Position numbers and translations under genes: made by a program
Assembly (NCBI GenBank): GCA_001695595.3
Contig: MBPM02000018.1
Location: forward strand, 558,001 to 622,000
Origin: Plasmopara viticola
Taxonomy: Eukaryota; Oomycota; Peronosporomycetes; Peronosporales; Peronosporaceae
Length of the DNA stretch: 64,000 bases
Reading direction: 5' to 3'
Shown: positions 32,606 to 42,939 of the stretch, piece after piece
How the letters are laid out: every line of letters begins with the position of its first letter
How positions within the stretch are numbered: the first letter of the stretch is position 1
Notes under the pieces: generated by a model
What the model saw: only the letters and a program-made list of their open reading frames with translations
Told to the model about the DNA's origin: nothing
Databases searched by the model: none

Positions 32606-35600
32606 ATGGGCTGCGGCGCTTCGATCCTGCAACTTAATGGCAACTCCAAGATCTCACCCGAACACTTCGATTCTGATAACCATGACTCTGGTCGTACCAA
32701 TACTGTACGCACGCCTCTTACGAAAGAGCAGATCACTTCGCGCACAGTTTGCTCGCCAAAACCCATCAAGACGCAAGTGACGCCAAAGCTTCAGACGCAA
32801 TGCGCGTTTGTCTCGCAACGCGGCTATTATCCCGATGGTAAGGGCTTACTTACCAGCTTCTCGTTTCGTCTCGTGGCTTTGATCTAACGTCTTGGTTTGG
32901 TCATGTGTAGCTCTGGACAAACCGAACCAAGACAGTTGTACGATCCTTCCCGCTTTTATGGGGGACGCAACGAAAATGTACTTTGGTGTCTTTGATGGCC
33001 ACGGGACAACGGGAGATTTGTGTGCCTCCTTTGCCCGCAAGGAATGTCCCGATCGCCTCGTTCGACTTCTCGACCAGAAAACTTGTTCGTTCCTCGAAGC
33101 GTATTCGAAATCGTTTGAAGAAACGAACGCGCGTTTGCATGCGTCGCGGATTGACGACAGTTTGAGTGGCACGACGGCCATTTGCATGGTCTTGGACGGT
33201 GACACGATCCATGTTGCGAATATTGGCGACTCGCGCGCAATTATTGCGACAATGGGCGATGGCAAACTCGTGGCCCAGCCGCTTTCAGTCGACCAGACCC
33301 CCTATCGAACGGTATAGACAGGACGTTGTTCTTCTTTGAGTGGCGTTGCTGATTTGATCTACTTTTTGTAGGATGAGCGCGAGCGTGTGAAGAAATCTGG
33401 AGCTCGCGTGCTTACGATCGATCAGCTCGAAGGCATTGCTCCAGTGCACGACGTGCGTTCTTGACTGTTAAAGTTTCAGCCATCCTGGTGCTAACAATAT
33501 CTATTGTATTGTTTCATAGCATTGGGAAGCCAACTTGAACGATCAAGTCGATGAAGATGGCGATCCGCCGCGGATTTGGTCGCCCTATGGGGCTTTTCCC
33601 GGGACGGCGTTCACCCGCAGTATTGGGGATGAAATCGCCGAGACGCTGGGCGTGATTAGTGTCCCTGAGATCACGTCGCTGCAGCTGACGCAAGACGATC
33701 GGTTCGTTGTGATTGCCAGTGACGGTGTCTTTGAATTCCTAACGAGTCAAGCCGTCGTCGACATGGTGGCCCAGTACGACGATCCGTTGGAAGCGTGCCA
33801 CAAAGTCGTCGCCGAGTCGTATCGCTTGTGGCTCTCGTACGAGTTGCGTACGGATGACATTACCGTCATTTGCGTGTTCTTTACCGTGAGCGAAGGCGTG
33901 GCGGTCGTCAGTGGCACGTCGCGCGGACGGACCGATTCGTTGATCCGACGCATGGCCCGACGAATGAGCAAACGCGATGTGTCGCAGCAGCTTCGTCCCG
34001 TGCGTCGCGGCATGTCCAAGGAAAAGCGCCGGGCACAGATGCGGAAGGACATGGCACAGCTCGTGAAAGACGAAGACTTGGCGTACCGGGTGAGCGACCA
34101 CGCGATCCCGAAATCGTCGAACGAGTTGCGTCTTTTGGAAGCGCTGACGAAGAAGAATTGGCTCTTTCGACAGCTGACACAGGCCCAGAAGGACGATATC
34201 TTTGCAGTTGTCGAGCGCGTGAGTGTTCGTGAAGGAGACTTGGTGATCCGCCAGGGCGATCCCGGCGACAAGTTTTACATTGTCGAGAGCGGGGACTACC
34301 AAGTCAGCGTACGTGGCGAAGATGGCGGGCCTGAAAGCATCGTTCATACGTACGCCCAGCCTCCCGTGCCTTTCGATCATTACGAAGACTTGCAGCCCGC
34401 GTCTTTTGGGGAACTTGCCTTGATGCACAACAGTCCGCGGTCTTCGTCAGTCAAGGCCTTGTCGGCAGGCGTGCTCTGGGCCATTGACTGTCGTGCGTTC
34501 CGACGCGTGTTTATCAAAGCACCGACGTCCGTGTTGGTTCAGACCCTCAAGCGGGTCGATGTGCTCAAGACACTGACGAAAGCTCAGCTCGAGCGGTTGG
34601 CAAACAACCTCACGGAAGTGGTGTACCAAGACGGTGACTACATTATCAACCAGGGTGACGTGGGGCACACGTTCTATGTGATCCAAGAAGGCGCCGTGAT
34701 TTGTACAATCTGGGAAGACGATCGCACCAAGAAGAGAACGTCCCGAGAAGTTTTGCGGCTGAAGAAGAACCAGTACTTTGGCGAACGCGCGCTCTTGAAC
34801 GATGCGCCACGGGCTGCGAATGTCATTTCGGTCGGCCGCACCAAGCTGTTGCAAGTGGGTCGACGCGAGTTTGAAGAAGTGCTTGGATCCTTGCAAGAGA
34901 TGATTGAAACGGATCGCCTGCAGCGCGAAGCGCGGCATCAGTTCGAGACGGCCGTCAAGAACCTCACTTTCAATTCCATTGCCCACAAGACACGGTGCAA
35001 TGCGACGGTCGCGGGGCCTTGTCGCCCGCAGGACTTGCACTTTTGCTACGTCATCCAGTCTACGGACGTCGGCTTCTTGGCACTGTACCAGAGCGTCAGC
35101 GATCCAACGCGCTTTTATACTGTCAACGTGTTTGCGTTTCAACAAGTCGTCGCCGACCGCCGTGGCGATGAGAGTGCGAGGTACGTGATCACCCACAAAA
35201 ATCTGTGCCTCAAGACGCCGCTGCTGCCGGAAATGGTCGCGTTCTGGCGCGACGACCGTGCTCTGTACGTCTCGTTCGATACGATCATGGTGACTGACTT
35301 GGCCACGATGCTGGCGGAGGAGCCAGCCGGTCGGTTCGCGAACGAAGCGACTGTGCGTGGCTTTGCAGCGCAGCTGTTGCTCATGCTCGAGTACATTCAC
35401 CAAGCCGGGTACGCTTATCGCAACCTCAGTAGTGAAACGATTACGGTCGACACGCACGGCTACTTGCAACTGCACGACTTTCGACACATGAAGCGGTTGC
35501 CGGATGAGACGCGAACGTACACGATCTGTGGCACACCCGAGTACATGGCCCCCGAGATGGTGTCAGCCCGTGGCCACACGTGCAGTGTCGACTTTTGGTC

Positions 35601-36114
35601 GCTTGGGATCCTCTTGTATGAAATGCTGTGCGGCCGTACACCGTTTGCACTTGATACAAAGGAAGAGAGTCCGAGTGTCGCGCCTGCACTCGCGGATCGA
35701 ACAACTTCGGACTCGAAATTGCCACTACGCCTTACGAATGAAAAGGACGTGGTGATGGCCGTGTATTCCAAGATTTCACGGCATAACAAGGGGACGCTCG
35801 CGTTTGAACGGGACGATTTGTCGGCAGAAGCCCGGGACGTCATTCAGCAGCTTCTCGACCCGTTTCCAGACGACCGGCTTGGTTGCCAAGGTCTCGTGGA
35901 TATTGCCACAGGCGGGTCCGTCCTCCGTGCCCATCCGTGGTTTCAAGGGATCGATTGGGTCGTGCTGGCATCCAAGACGCTCGATCAAGACCACGCGACG
36001 GCCTTGACCAAAGTCATGCACGACCAATTGGCGTCCAGTGCCAGTGCCGAGAAACCAGAGCTTGTTGCCATGGCGTGGAATAGTGGCGAGCTGGAGTGGC
36101 TCGAAAAGTTTTAA
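32606..36114 (+). CDS. PP2C phosphatase / cyclic-nucleotide-binding / protein-kinase-like fusion (PKG-type), four exons, 1102 aa
   Basis: The model is join(32606..32837, 32911..33311, 33372..33452, 33520..36114). All introns are GT-AG and in frame (GTAAGG, GTATAG and GTGCGT donors), rebuilding [14 protein letters not shown] across intron 1. MGCG at the start predicts N-myristoylation and palmitoylation. A PP2C domain (about 65-375) has [24 protein letters not shown] and TDDIT metal-site motifs. Two cyclic-nucleotide domains follow (about 460-585 with [16 protein letters not shown], and 585-705 with [16 protein letters not shown]). The C-terminal AGC-type kinase fold (about 740-1045) keeps [10 protein letters not shown] and [12 protein letters not shown] but has YRNLSSET in place of HRDLKPEN, HDFR in place of DFG, and no VAIK lysine, so it looks catalytically inactive. 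Order and length match the plant PP2C/cNMP/kinase protein (Arabidopsis At2g20050 type, about 1090 aa), as known from the family. The next gene starts 73 bp downstream. Confidence 0.92.
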
Positions 36115-36187
36115 TCCTAACATGAAAGGTCGGGACGGATCTAAGCGTGCTTTTTGATAGACTTTTTTAAGTGTCCATTGTTTAAAG

Positions 36188-39065
36188 ATGAAAGATGTGG
36201 AACCAGCGCCAGAGGGGACATGTCCTCTGCTGATTTCCATGCGTGAAATGGAGACGTTAGGCCTTAAGACGGGCAGTGGCTTACGCGAGACGGTCGACTT
36301 TAAAGTCTTGTCGCGCGCCGAAGTCGTGAAGCAGATTGCCCAAATGGGGTTTATGAGTCCTTTTCACGCTCTACGCAACGAGATTGCCAAGATGGCGACT
36401 GGAGACGACCTTGTGATCGTTGCCGACCGTGAAGAGACGTATGGTGAAAATTGGCTCCTGTGTTTGACCCACCAAGCGATCGAAGCGCAGATGGCAGCGC
36501 TTAAACGTCGAGAAACTAATCGTCTAGATGCGCAAATGGAAAGTGTGGACGATGTAGCAGAGGTCGTTGATGTGGCTACGATTGTGTACGAGGACAGACC
36601 GATCCGCGCTCGTCCTTGGACTTCAGCGACAGTACATGAGACGCACGAAGACGTGGAAGCGCTCACTGTGACGCCTTCCCGTCCGCTGGTACGAACTGAC
36701 CTTGTCCGAGATTACTTGGGTCGTCCTTATATTGTATTGTATTGTTCAATAGATGACAATTGCCGTCACAAAAATGGCCGACGGGTTAAATGCGGAGTAC
36801 AAATTTAGCGATCGGGACGCTGATCAGTGTACAATGTTTCGTCTTTTGGGTCGTGTTTGGATCGTTTGATTTATTTGTCTCTTTTTAGGTTTTGTCGAGT
36901 GGCGACAGCATAAAGACCCAAATTATGAATTAATCCGGCTTGAGCAAGATGTGGGTCTTCAGAGTACACCGCCATTAGTGGATCATTCCACCCAAACGAG
37001 TTGGTTCCGGTCGGTCAATAGTGCACTGCAATATGAATCGATTCGAATGCCACCAGCCTCCTGTCGAGCCGAAATGGACAGTGACAAGGTCCAAGAGTTC
37101 TTGGCGCGCGTCTTGCCACAGGTCGAGCGCGTGTTGCAGCAAAATGAGACCCTTGATGTGTTTTTGGACCCATTTGCTCATTTATTGAAGGAAGAGGATG
37201 CTCTGTTAGGGAATAAAACCCATGAAAACGTGATGCGGGAGCTCCGAAGTTTCACGGACCTCGTGTATAGTAAAAACAAGACGTTACCAGCAATCGACTG
37301 GCATCCAAAACGACACGGGGTTCTTGCAGTGGCAGCAGCAGCTAATGCGTCGTTTGCTAAGCGTCTCGATTTGTTGGATACCGTCGAGAGCTCGTACATT
37401 CTTATTTGGAATTTTGTGGATTTAATTCACCCCCAAATTATGCTTGAATCCCCCCAAGACGTAATGACAATGCGATTTAACCCCGCAGCACCACATCTCG
37501 TCGCGGCTGGGTTATACAATGGCCAAGTGCTCGTTTGGGACTTTTCTAAACTGGAATACATGCTTTCAAAAATCAAAACGCCTCAAAATCCGTCAGAATC
37601 TGACGCAAATGGACCCTCTCCTTCAAAAAGTGGCCGCGATGACACACCCAAAGTGGCGCCAATGCAGCCCTTCTACGTGTCGTACATTGACGTGAGCCAT
37701 CGCCGTCCTGTTGCCGATCTGCAATGGCTACCAGCTGGTGTTGAAGTCACGAGTCGGGGCCACATCGTGGCATCAACAAGTAGTGACACTGTAAACCAAT
37801 TTGTGACAATTGCGGCTGATGGCCACGTTTCGTTTTGGGATTTACGATTTAAAGATCCCAAATACCGCAATATGACACGGGCTAAGGTCGATAAAAGTGG
37901 GTCAAAGGACAGTGGCACCGATGTGCATTTTGTACCCATTTATTCAATCTCATTGACGAAACCCGATGGTCCTGGAGAATTGACATTGCAAACGCTTTGG
38001 CTCGAAAAGACACGCGAGGTGAGCGCAACTGGTGAAACGGTGGTGTCTTTGACGAGTAAATTCTATTGTGGCACTGAAGAAGGCGAGTTTGTCTATGCTG
38101 ACTGGCGTCCGCATGCCCTTGCCAACGGGAGTGGCAACAAGGCGGACGAAAGTGGCCGAGGACGTGACGACGGCGGGGTCGAGTACGTCCAATGGTTGTG
38201 TCGAGACCATTCTCGTCCGATTTTGGGGCTTTGTGCGTCTCCCTTTTTTCCCAATATCTTTTTAACCGCAAGCGAGTCGTATTTTCATCTCTGGAATGTC
38301 TTGCTACACGTTGACGAAAGTGTCAAGAGTCCTTCTCGTGCAAGGAATGGCCCCATTTTTGTCTCCCCATTGACGCAATCGACCATCACGTGTGTGGCGT
38401 TCTCCCCCTCTCGTCCTGGAGTGCTTTTTCTCGGCAAAGCGGATGGCATGCTGGAAGTGTGGGACTTTATGGACCAATCGCATCGATTGAGTCTATCGAT
38501 TGGTGTCACAGCGTGTGCTCTGACGTCGATTGAATTTCGGCCTCAAGTTGTGCTGCTGCCCACGAATCAGTTGAGTAGCAATGCCAGTGCAAATACCGCT
38601 GGGGTCGTACCTGGCCGCGCAAAGGCACCTGATAGTGCCACTGGGGCAAGAGATCGGGCCATTGGTCAAGTGGCACCTTTGAACGCCACAACGAACTTGA
38701 AGCAACAACTTGTTGCAGTTGGTGATCAAATGGGCAATTTGCACATTCTAGAAGTGCCTCGAACGTTGTCGCGACCAACGAGTGGCGAGCGTGGCGCGAT
38801 GGAATCGTATTTTAAACGGGAGAGCGACCGCACGCGAGCTGCACGCGACGCCTTGCGACCTGAAGGGGTGGTGAAATTGCATCAGACCCGTGGCGAGGTA
38901 GTGGCATCACTTGGAACAGAAGCTGCGGAGAATGAGTCTTCGCTAACAGGTAAAGAGGCGGAGGCAACGATAGCTGGATCCCTTGAATCGGCCGATGACG
39001 TATTTAAACGAATGGAGAGTGAATTCTGTCGTGATATGGGACTCGATATTGCACGCAGTGCTTAG
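36188..39065 (+). CDS. DNAI3: Axonemal dynein intermediate chain, DNAI3/WDR63 type, two exons
   Basis: WD-repeat intermediate chain of inner-arm axonemal dynein, needed for flagellar beating in zoospores. Exon 1 starts at the ATG 36188 (CPLLISMREMETLGL... matches the family N-terminus). Exon 2 begins at 36889 after a clear polypyrimidine-AG acceptor (tttatttgtctctttttag) and runs to 39065. Family hallmarks include LEQDVGLQ, STQTSW, FTDL, ID-WHP, HPQIMLESPQDV, VWDFSKLEY, FYCGTEEGEFVYADW, RPGVLFLGKADGMLEVWD and LHILEVPRTLSRPTSGE. The predicted protein is about 905-915 aa, near the family's usual ~890. The donor is uncertain. Phase requires a GT at 36720, 36723, 36744 or 36765, none with a classical consensus. 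Apart from that I see no frameshift or stop. Confidence 0.9.
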
Positions 39066-39911
39066 AAACAACTTCTTTAATATCGATTCGTCGCTAAGCT
39101 TTTTTTTCTTCAAATTAACAAAAGGAAGGTATTGTTTGAAGTTGATTATTATTTATGGGGGGAAAGGAATTTAAGCTGAAATTTATTGGTGGCATAAGCT
39201 TTGTTCATAATTGCCAAGTTAAAAATGCGCCATCGTCCCGCTTGTAGACACTATGTCTGACTGGGCGTCAAGTCAATCGATCACATAATTGTGCAACTTG
39301 CGGTAACGCTGCTCCCGCGCTTAAACGAGCGACAATATCAGCAATCAAACTTTGTCCTACTTCATTCGCCACGCACTCGCACCACATTGCACCAGCATAT
39401 ATGCAGTGAGCAAAAGCTATTTGCTTAAGCCGACACGTTCGATGAAGACACTAAAGAAGTGTTGCATTGACCTCTGCAGCGCTAGACTCGACATAATCTC
39501 AAACTTTAATCATTTATCATGGATGACCCTATACGATTCACGTGAGGATTTCTTAGGACGAAGCTACAAAAGAGATGGTGCGTGTGCCGAGAAGTAAGCT
39601 AATGTTCAAGATGCTGAATTTTTAACAAGCTTGTGAGCACTAAAGCAAAGGCTTTCTGCAAAAGCCACTGTATTATTGTATCAGCATTATATGAAGGAGT
39701 TTAAAATTAGCATCACTTAATTCGTCAATGAGTTGAGGTATGGAGTATAAAAAGGAGCAGTTGATGGACATGATGAAATTAAATGCGATCAATTTGCAAT
39801 GACTCCATATAAGAACAGTGCCTTATAAAGAAACTGAAAAGTAAAATCGACTATATTACAATAAAGCCACATGCCGCTTGGTCGCACGCAAGTGACTTCA
39901 TAGGTCCATGG
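39066..39911. other. Spacer between the gene island and the duplicated effector block
   Basis: AT-rich and without a credible frame. It marks the change from the compact gene island (29.6-39.1 kb) to the repeat-rich region that holds the duplicated block. Confidence 0.4.
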
Positions 39912-40184
39912 TAGTGCTGATCCAACGTCGCGGTGCGTCGTCCTAATGTGTGGTATAGAGTCTGCATATACAATATTTCAAATCTAGGTCCCCAACTAAC
40001 ATAAACAAGACTTCGCACCGTAAGTCCTTTACCTATACAATTCTTTATATCTGACTGATTGTCTGGCTTTCGTGGCAGTAGACAATAGTATTGTAAAGAC
40101 GTGACCGGTTTCCTCCTTAGAGCAGCTGATACATCACGGAGTCGATTCCTTGGCTTACTTTATATCCATTCAGTCAAGTAACTT

Positions 40185-40628
40185 ATGCGAGTTTTTGCCG
40201 CTTTTCTTGTTTTGGCTGCCTACGTGGCCAGTGTCGGCGCAGCGTCGACAAATTCGAATACGGAGCGAGCCTTTGATCCCATGCCGCCTGCCATTAAGGC
40301 ATACGAAGGTGCCGCAAAGCAATTTCTTCGGAAGAAATTCAAAAATCACGGGAGGAGGTTGCCAACTTTTTCTTTGGATGACTTTATACCGTTTCTCGAG
40401 ACCTTAAAAGCTGAGGACCAAAAGATTGTGCTAAGCAAGATAAATCATGCTTTACCAAGTAAAGTCAAGCTCCTTGGTAACAACCAAGCTGGTAGACTTT
40501 TGCAGTACAATTTCTGGATCTATACAAACAAAGATCCGAAATGGGTTTTATTAAATTATCCGAGGTTCTACCATGGCTACGAGTCTTTTTACAACAATCG
40601 GCTCGTGAAGGGATATAAGTATGCGTGA
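40185..40628 (+). CDS. Secreted QXLR-type effector candidate, 147 aa (copy A)
   Basis: Small secreted protein. The ATG at 40185 opens a strong signal peptide (MRVFAAFLVLAAYVASVGA, cleavage near residue 19-20). Residues 46-49 read QFLR, followed by a basic stretch and HGRR at 55-58 where an EER motif would stand. In the paralogue at 52475-52918 the same positions read QSLR and QEER, the QXLR variant of the RXLR-dEER host-targeting signature reported for downy mildews such as Pseudoperonospora. The C-terminal region (about 105-147: GRLLQYN, WVL-N, NRLVKGYKYA) is the best conserved outside the signal peptide. The two proteins align without gaps at about 63% identity by my count. The molecular function and host target are unknown. 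The gene is a single exon in repeat-rich DNA, convergent with the mannosidase remnant. Confidence 0.8.
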   Translation: MRVFAAFLVLAAYVASVGAASTNSNTERAFDPMPPAIKAYEGAAKQFLRKKFKNHGRRLPTFSLDDFIPFLETLKAEDQKIVLSKINHALPSKVKLLGNNQAGRLLQYNFWIYTNKDPKWVLLNYPRFYHGYESFYNNRLVKGYKYA

Positions 40629-41067
40629 GCCGACTTTAATTTCTTGTCGTCTATCGATCACGATACACATCGTGCATTGATCGCAATGTTGTGACGGCAA
40701 CTATGGGGCAACATTATAATTGCGATTCTTAGTGACCCAATACGAATTCAAACACCAGTGCCTGGGTATCAAAACTTTGAGACTTCGAGTGGAGTCAGTA
40801 TTGCGACGACGGATTGGTGCATCTGTTCTATCGCGTTATCAGTAATAGTGTTATGTAGCCCTGTCATTGTTAGTCTGTGCTTAATATTTCTAGTTCAGAT
40901 TGTTGTCTTCTTTTTGAGGAAAGGAGTGTGATAAAAAGTTTAAAGAGCAATACAATATTTAAGCTTATAAACAAAGATTTCTTTTGGACCTTAAGCGTTT
41001 TCTTTTTCGATCATAGCCTTAGAAGTGACATTCTAATGCATCACCGGCTAGTTTATTCCTCCTCAGT

Positions 41068-42760
41068 GTATGCACTCTATGTTTGGCTTACAATCAAAAG
41101 AGCCCCGGGGATAGTGAGCAAATTATCTTGACACTATTAGCTTACTTTTTATCAAAACCACCAGCATTTTCACTCATGTTCCACTGGAAACCTGCATGTA
41201 GTTGCAATTGCGTGGCCTCTTCTCAAGAGACCAAAATGACAGGATCGCCGCATGTTGCCTCAAACCACGTGTGTCATCAAGTAGTGTCTACAAATGGGAG
41301 ATCTACTCGACGCTGCTATAAAATGAATGACGACAACACCTGCGGCATCTACAAATTGCAACCTCAACGCTTTTTCTGCAAACGAACACGGGCCACGTGC
41401 GATCATCATGACTTAAACACGCGCACGTTTCAAGTTAAAGTACTCATTCCATGTCTTCGAACGAGTAAGAACAAAGCTTCTACTGCTAATGGTACAGACC
41501 TAGTACGCCACAAGTGTCATATTATGCACCTTTCTAACACGAACACCAACCAACCCCCACGGAAATCACAGAAAGTCTTGCCTGTAGTCGTCTCGCTGTT
41601 TTTAGCTCCATGTTCCGAATGCGTCCTTAAAATTCACTATTCTCGCACTTAATAGCAGAATGTCTTATTTTCTATATTGTCGATTGTCGAAACAAATGCA
41701 TGTCGAGCATCGAAACGTGGCCTTTGATGATAAAAGGGCTTTTCTGTCGATTCGATCCCAATTGGCCAAAATTTTACCGAGGGACACGAATTAATTCAAA
41801 CTGCGGTTATAAAAAACTGACCAATCACGTTGGAGTCGTCGCATAAAAATTGATTTAGGTAGGAAAATTTGCTCAATTTTAATGTTTCACCAGAATATCC
41901 TTATATACAACGAGACATTCGGGAAATTACACTTTGTTGAGTAAATTTTACGCTTAGTCATATGGTCCGACAAACAGTGAGAGTCCAATCCTCTCTTGCG
42001 GAGGCATTGAAAAAAAATGGATGACGAATTCGACGTCAAGCGATTGCAGAAAGAGAGGTGGGAAAGTGGCAAAGAAGCCGTCGCTGCCATCAAGTTGATT
42101 GCATTCCTTCAGTTATCAGCATCCGGAGGGGGGGCACATTCCGGCATTCAAAGTGTGATAGCGCAGAAACAGAGGGCGCGTGGTTTGTAATTATGTCCCG
42201 TTATAGAAACGAAGGCTCTGTCTGATTCGCGTCTGAGGAACAAAGGCTCTGTCTGACAGAGTCACAAAACACGCGCATCCTGTTTCTGCACTGTTGCACT
42301 ATAATCGCGCCCACACGGGTGCTGACGTGAGCGCATGCTAACTGACAGAGTGCAATCAATTTGACGGCAGCCCACCTCTCTTTTTGTCGACAAAGTTGTC
42401 ATCCATGTTCTTTCAATTCCTTCGCAAGTAAGGGTGGCCTCACACTGTACGTCAGACCATATGATTGCATGTGAAAAATTTGTACCGAATGTCTAGTTTT
42501 GTACTAGTTTTTGACATTTTACATTACAGTCATGTGTAATTTCAATTCAAGTCACCTTTTGCAATATCCCTTTGGAGGTCCTTTCCTTTCCGACAGAAAA
42601 AGCTATTTATTTGATCTTCCACATCTAGTTCCCACGGAAGCATAACCAAATGGTACCTCTGACACATGACGTATATCTTGTAGCATTTGTCGTCCCACTA
42701 CAAGGTGCGGTACGTATTCCTAATAAGATTGAGGCAAACGAAGCCGAGCTGTGCATTGAC
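41068..42760 (-). pseudogene. Broken 3' fragment of an EDEM3-like alpha-mannosidase gene
   Basis: The stretch 41068-41850 matches the intact gene from its 3' flank (about 53345) to about 54225, for instance gatcaaaagagccacggagatagtgag versus caaaagagccccggggatagtgag. Matching resumes at about 42589 (cgacagaaaaagctattta versus cgagagaaagtaactatcc) and continues through gcataaccaaatggtac. No long minus-strand frame survives, and the upstream two-thirds of the gene, including signal peptide and most of the GH47 domain, are absent. The gap holds about 0.73 kb of foldback DNA. It is the duplicated counterpart of 53369-55639 and cannot encode an enzyme. Confidence 0.85.
41855..42588. mobile_element. 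Foldback (long inverted-repeat) element inserted in the mannosidase pseudogene
   Basis: Two imperfect arms, about 41910-42150 and 42270-42510, are inverted copies. catatggtccgac/aaacagtgagag at 41959 pairs with the reverse of cacactgtac/gtcagaccatatg at 42440-42463, and agacattcgg occurs inverted outside those. Further in, atggatgac...aaagagaggtgg...caagttgattgca (42017-42100) pairs with 42345-42405, with a deletion of about 30 bp in the right arm. The centre has a direct duplication of aaggctctgtctga. The left arm holds a 57-codon ATG frame (42017-42190) starting MDDEFDVKRLQKER, which the right arm breaks. There is no transposase, so the element is non-autonomous; the exact ends are estimated from where gene homology stops. 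Confidence 0.75.
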
Positions 42761-42895
42761 TCGTGATGCCGATGTTGAAACAGCTCTAGTCGCTTATTCC
42801 TTGTTGTATGTTGCTAGTAATTGTTGGTTAACAAATTTGGGCCTGTCTTACTTGTTGCTTACACGTACGTGAACCAATACACTTCTCCGACTCCA

Positions 42896-42939
42896 TGTTG
42901 GCCAATTAATATGTACAGGATTCTTATAATTGGCCAACA
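42896..42939. repeat. Stem-loop with perfect 13-bp arms
   Basis: TGTTGGCCAATTA at 42896-42908 is matched by its exact reverse complement TAATTGGCCAACA at 42927-42939, with an 18-nt loop between. TGTT...AACA ends could be the abutting termini of a small transposon or an LTR scar. It lies shortly beyond the end of the broken mannosidase copy. Confidence 0.7.

Larger units (their letters stand above)
39912..42760 (+). repeat. Segmental duplication, copy A (effector + broken mannosidase)
   Basis: Copy A begins at tagtgctgatccaacgtcgcg and matches the block starting at 52191. It carries the same upstream region, a homologous effector candidate at 40185-40628, and a decayed 3' portion of the EDEM-like gene in the same convergent orientation. 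Similarity is interrupted from about 41855 to 42588 by a foldback element and fades near 42760. Confidence 0.8.

Noticed and set aside
33739..35487. Long minus-strand open frames (up to 346 codons) under the PP2C/PKG gene
   Set aside because: They are antisense shadows of a well-supported, GC-rich coding exon with conserved domains on the plus strand.
41083..41652. 189-codon plus-strand open frame
   Set aside because: It lies antisense to the broken mannosidase copy and matches antisense readings of the intact gene, so it is a shadow of the pseudogene.
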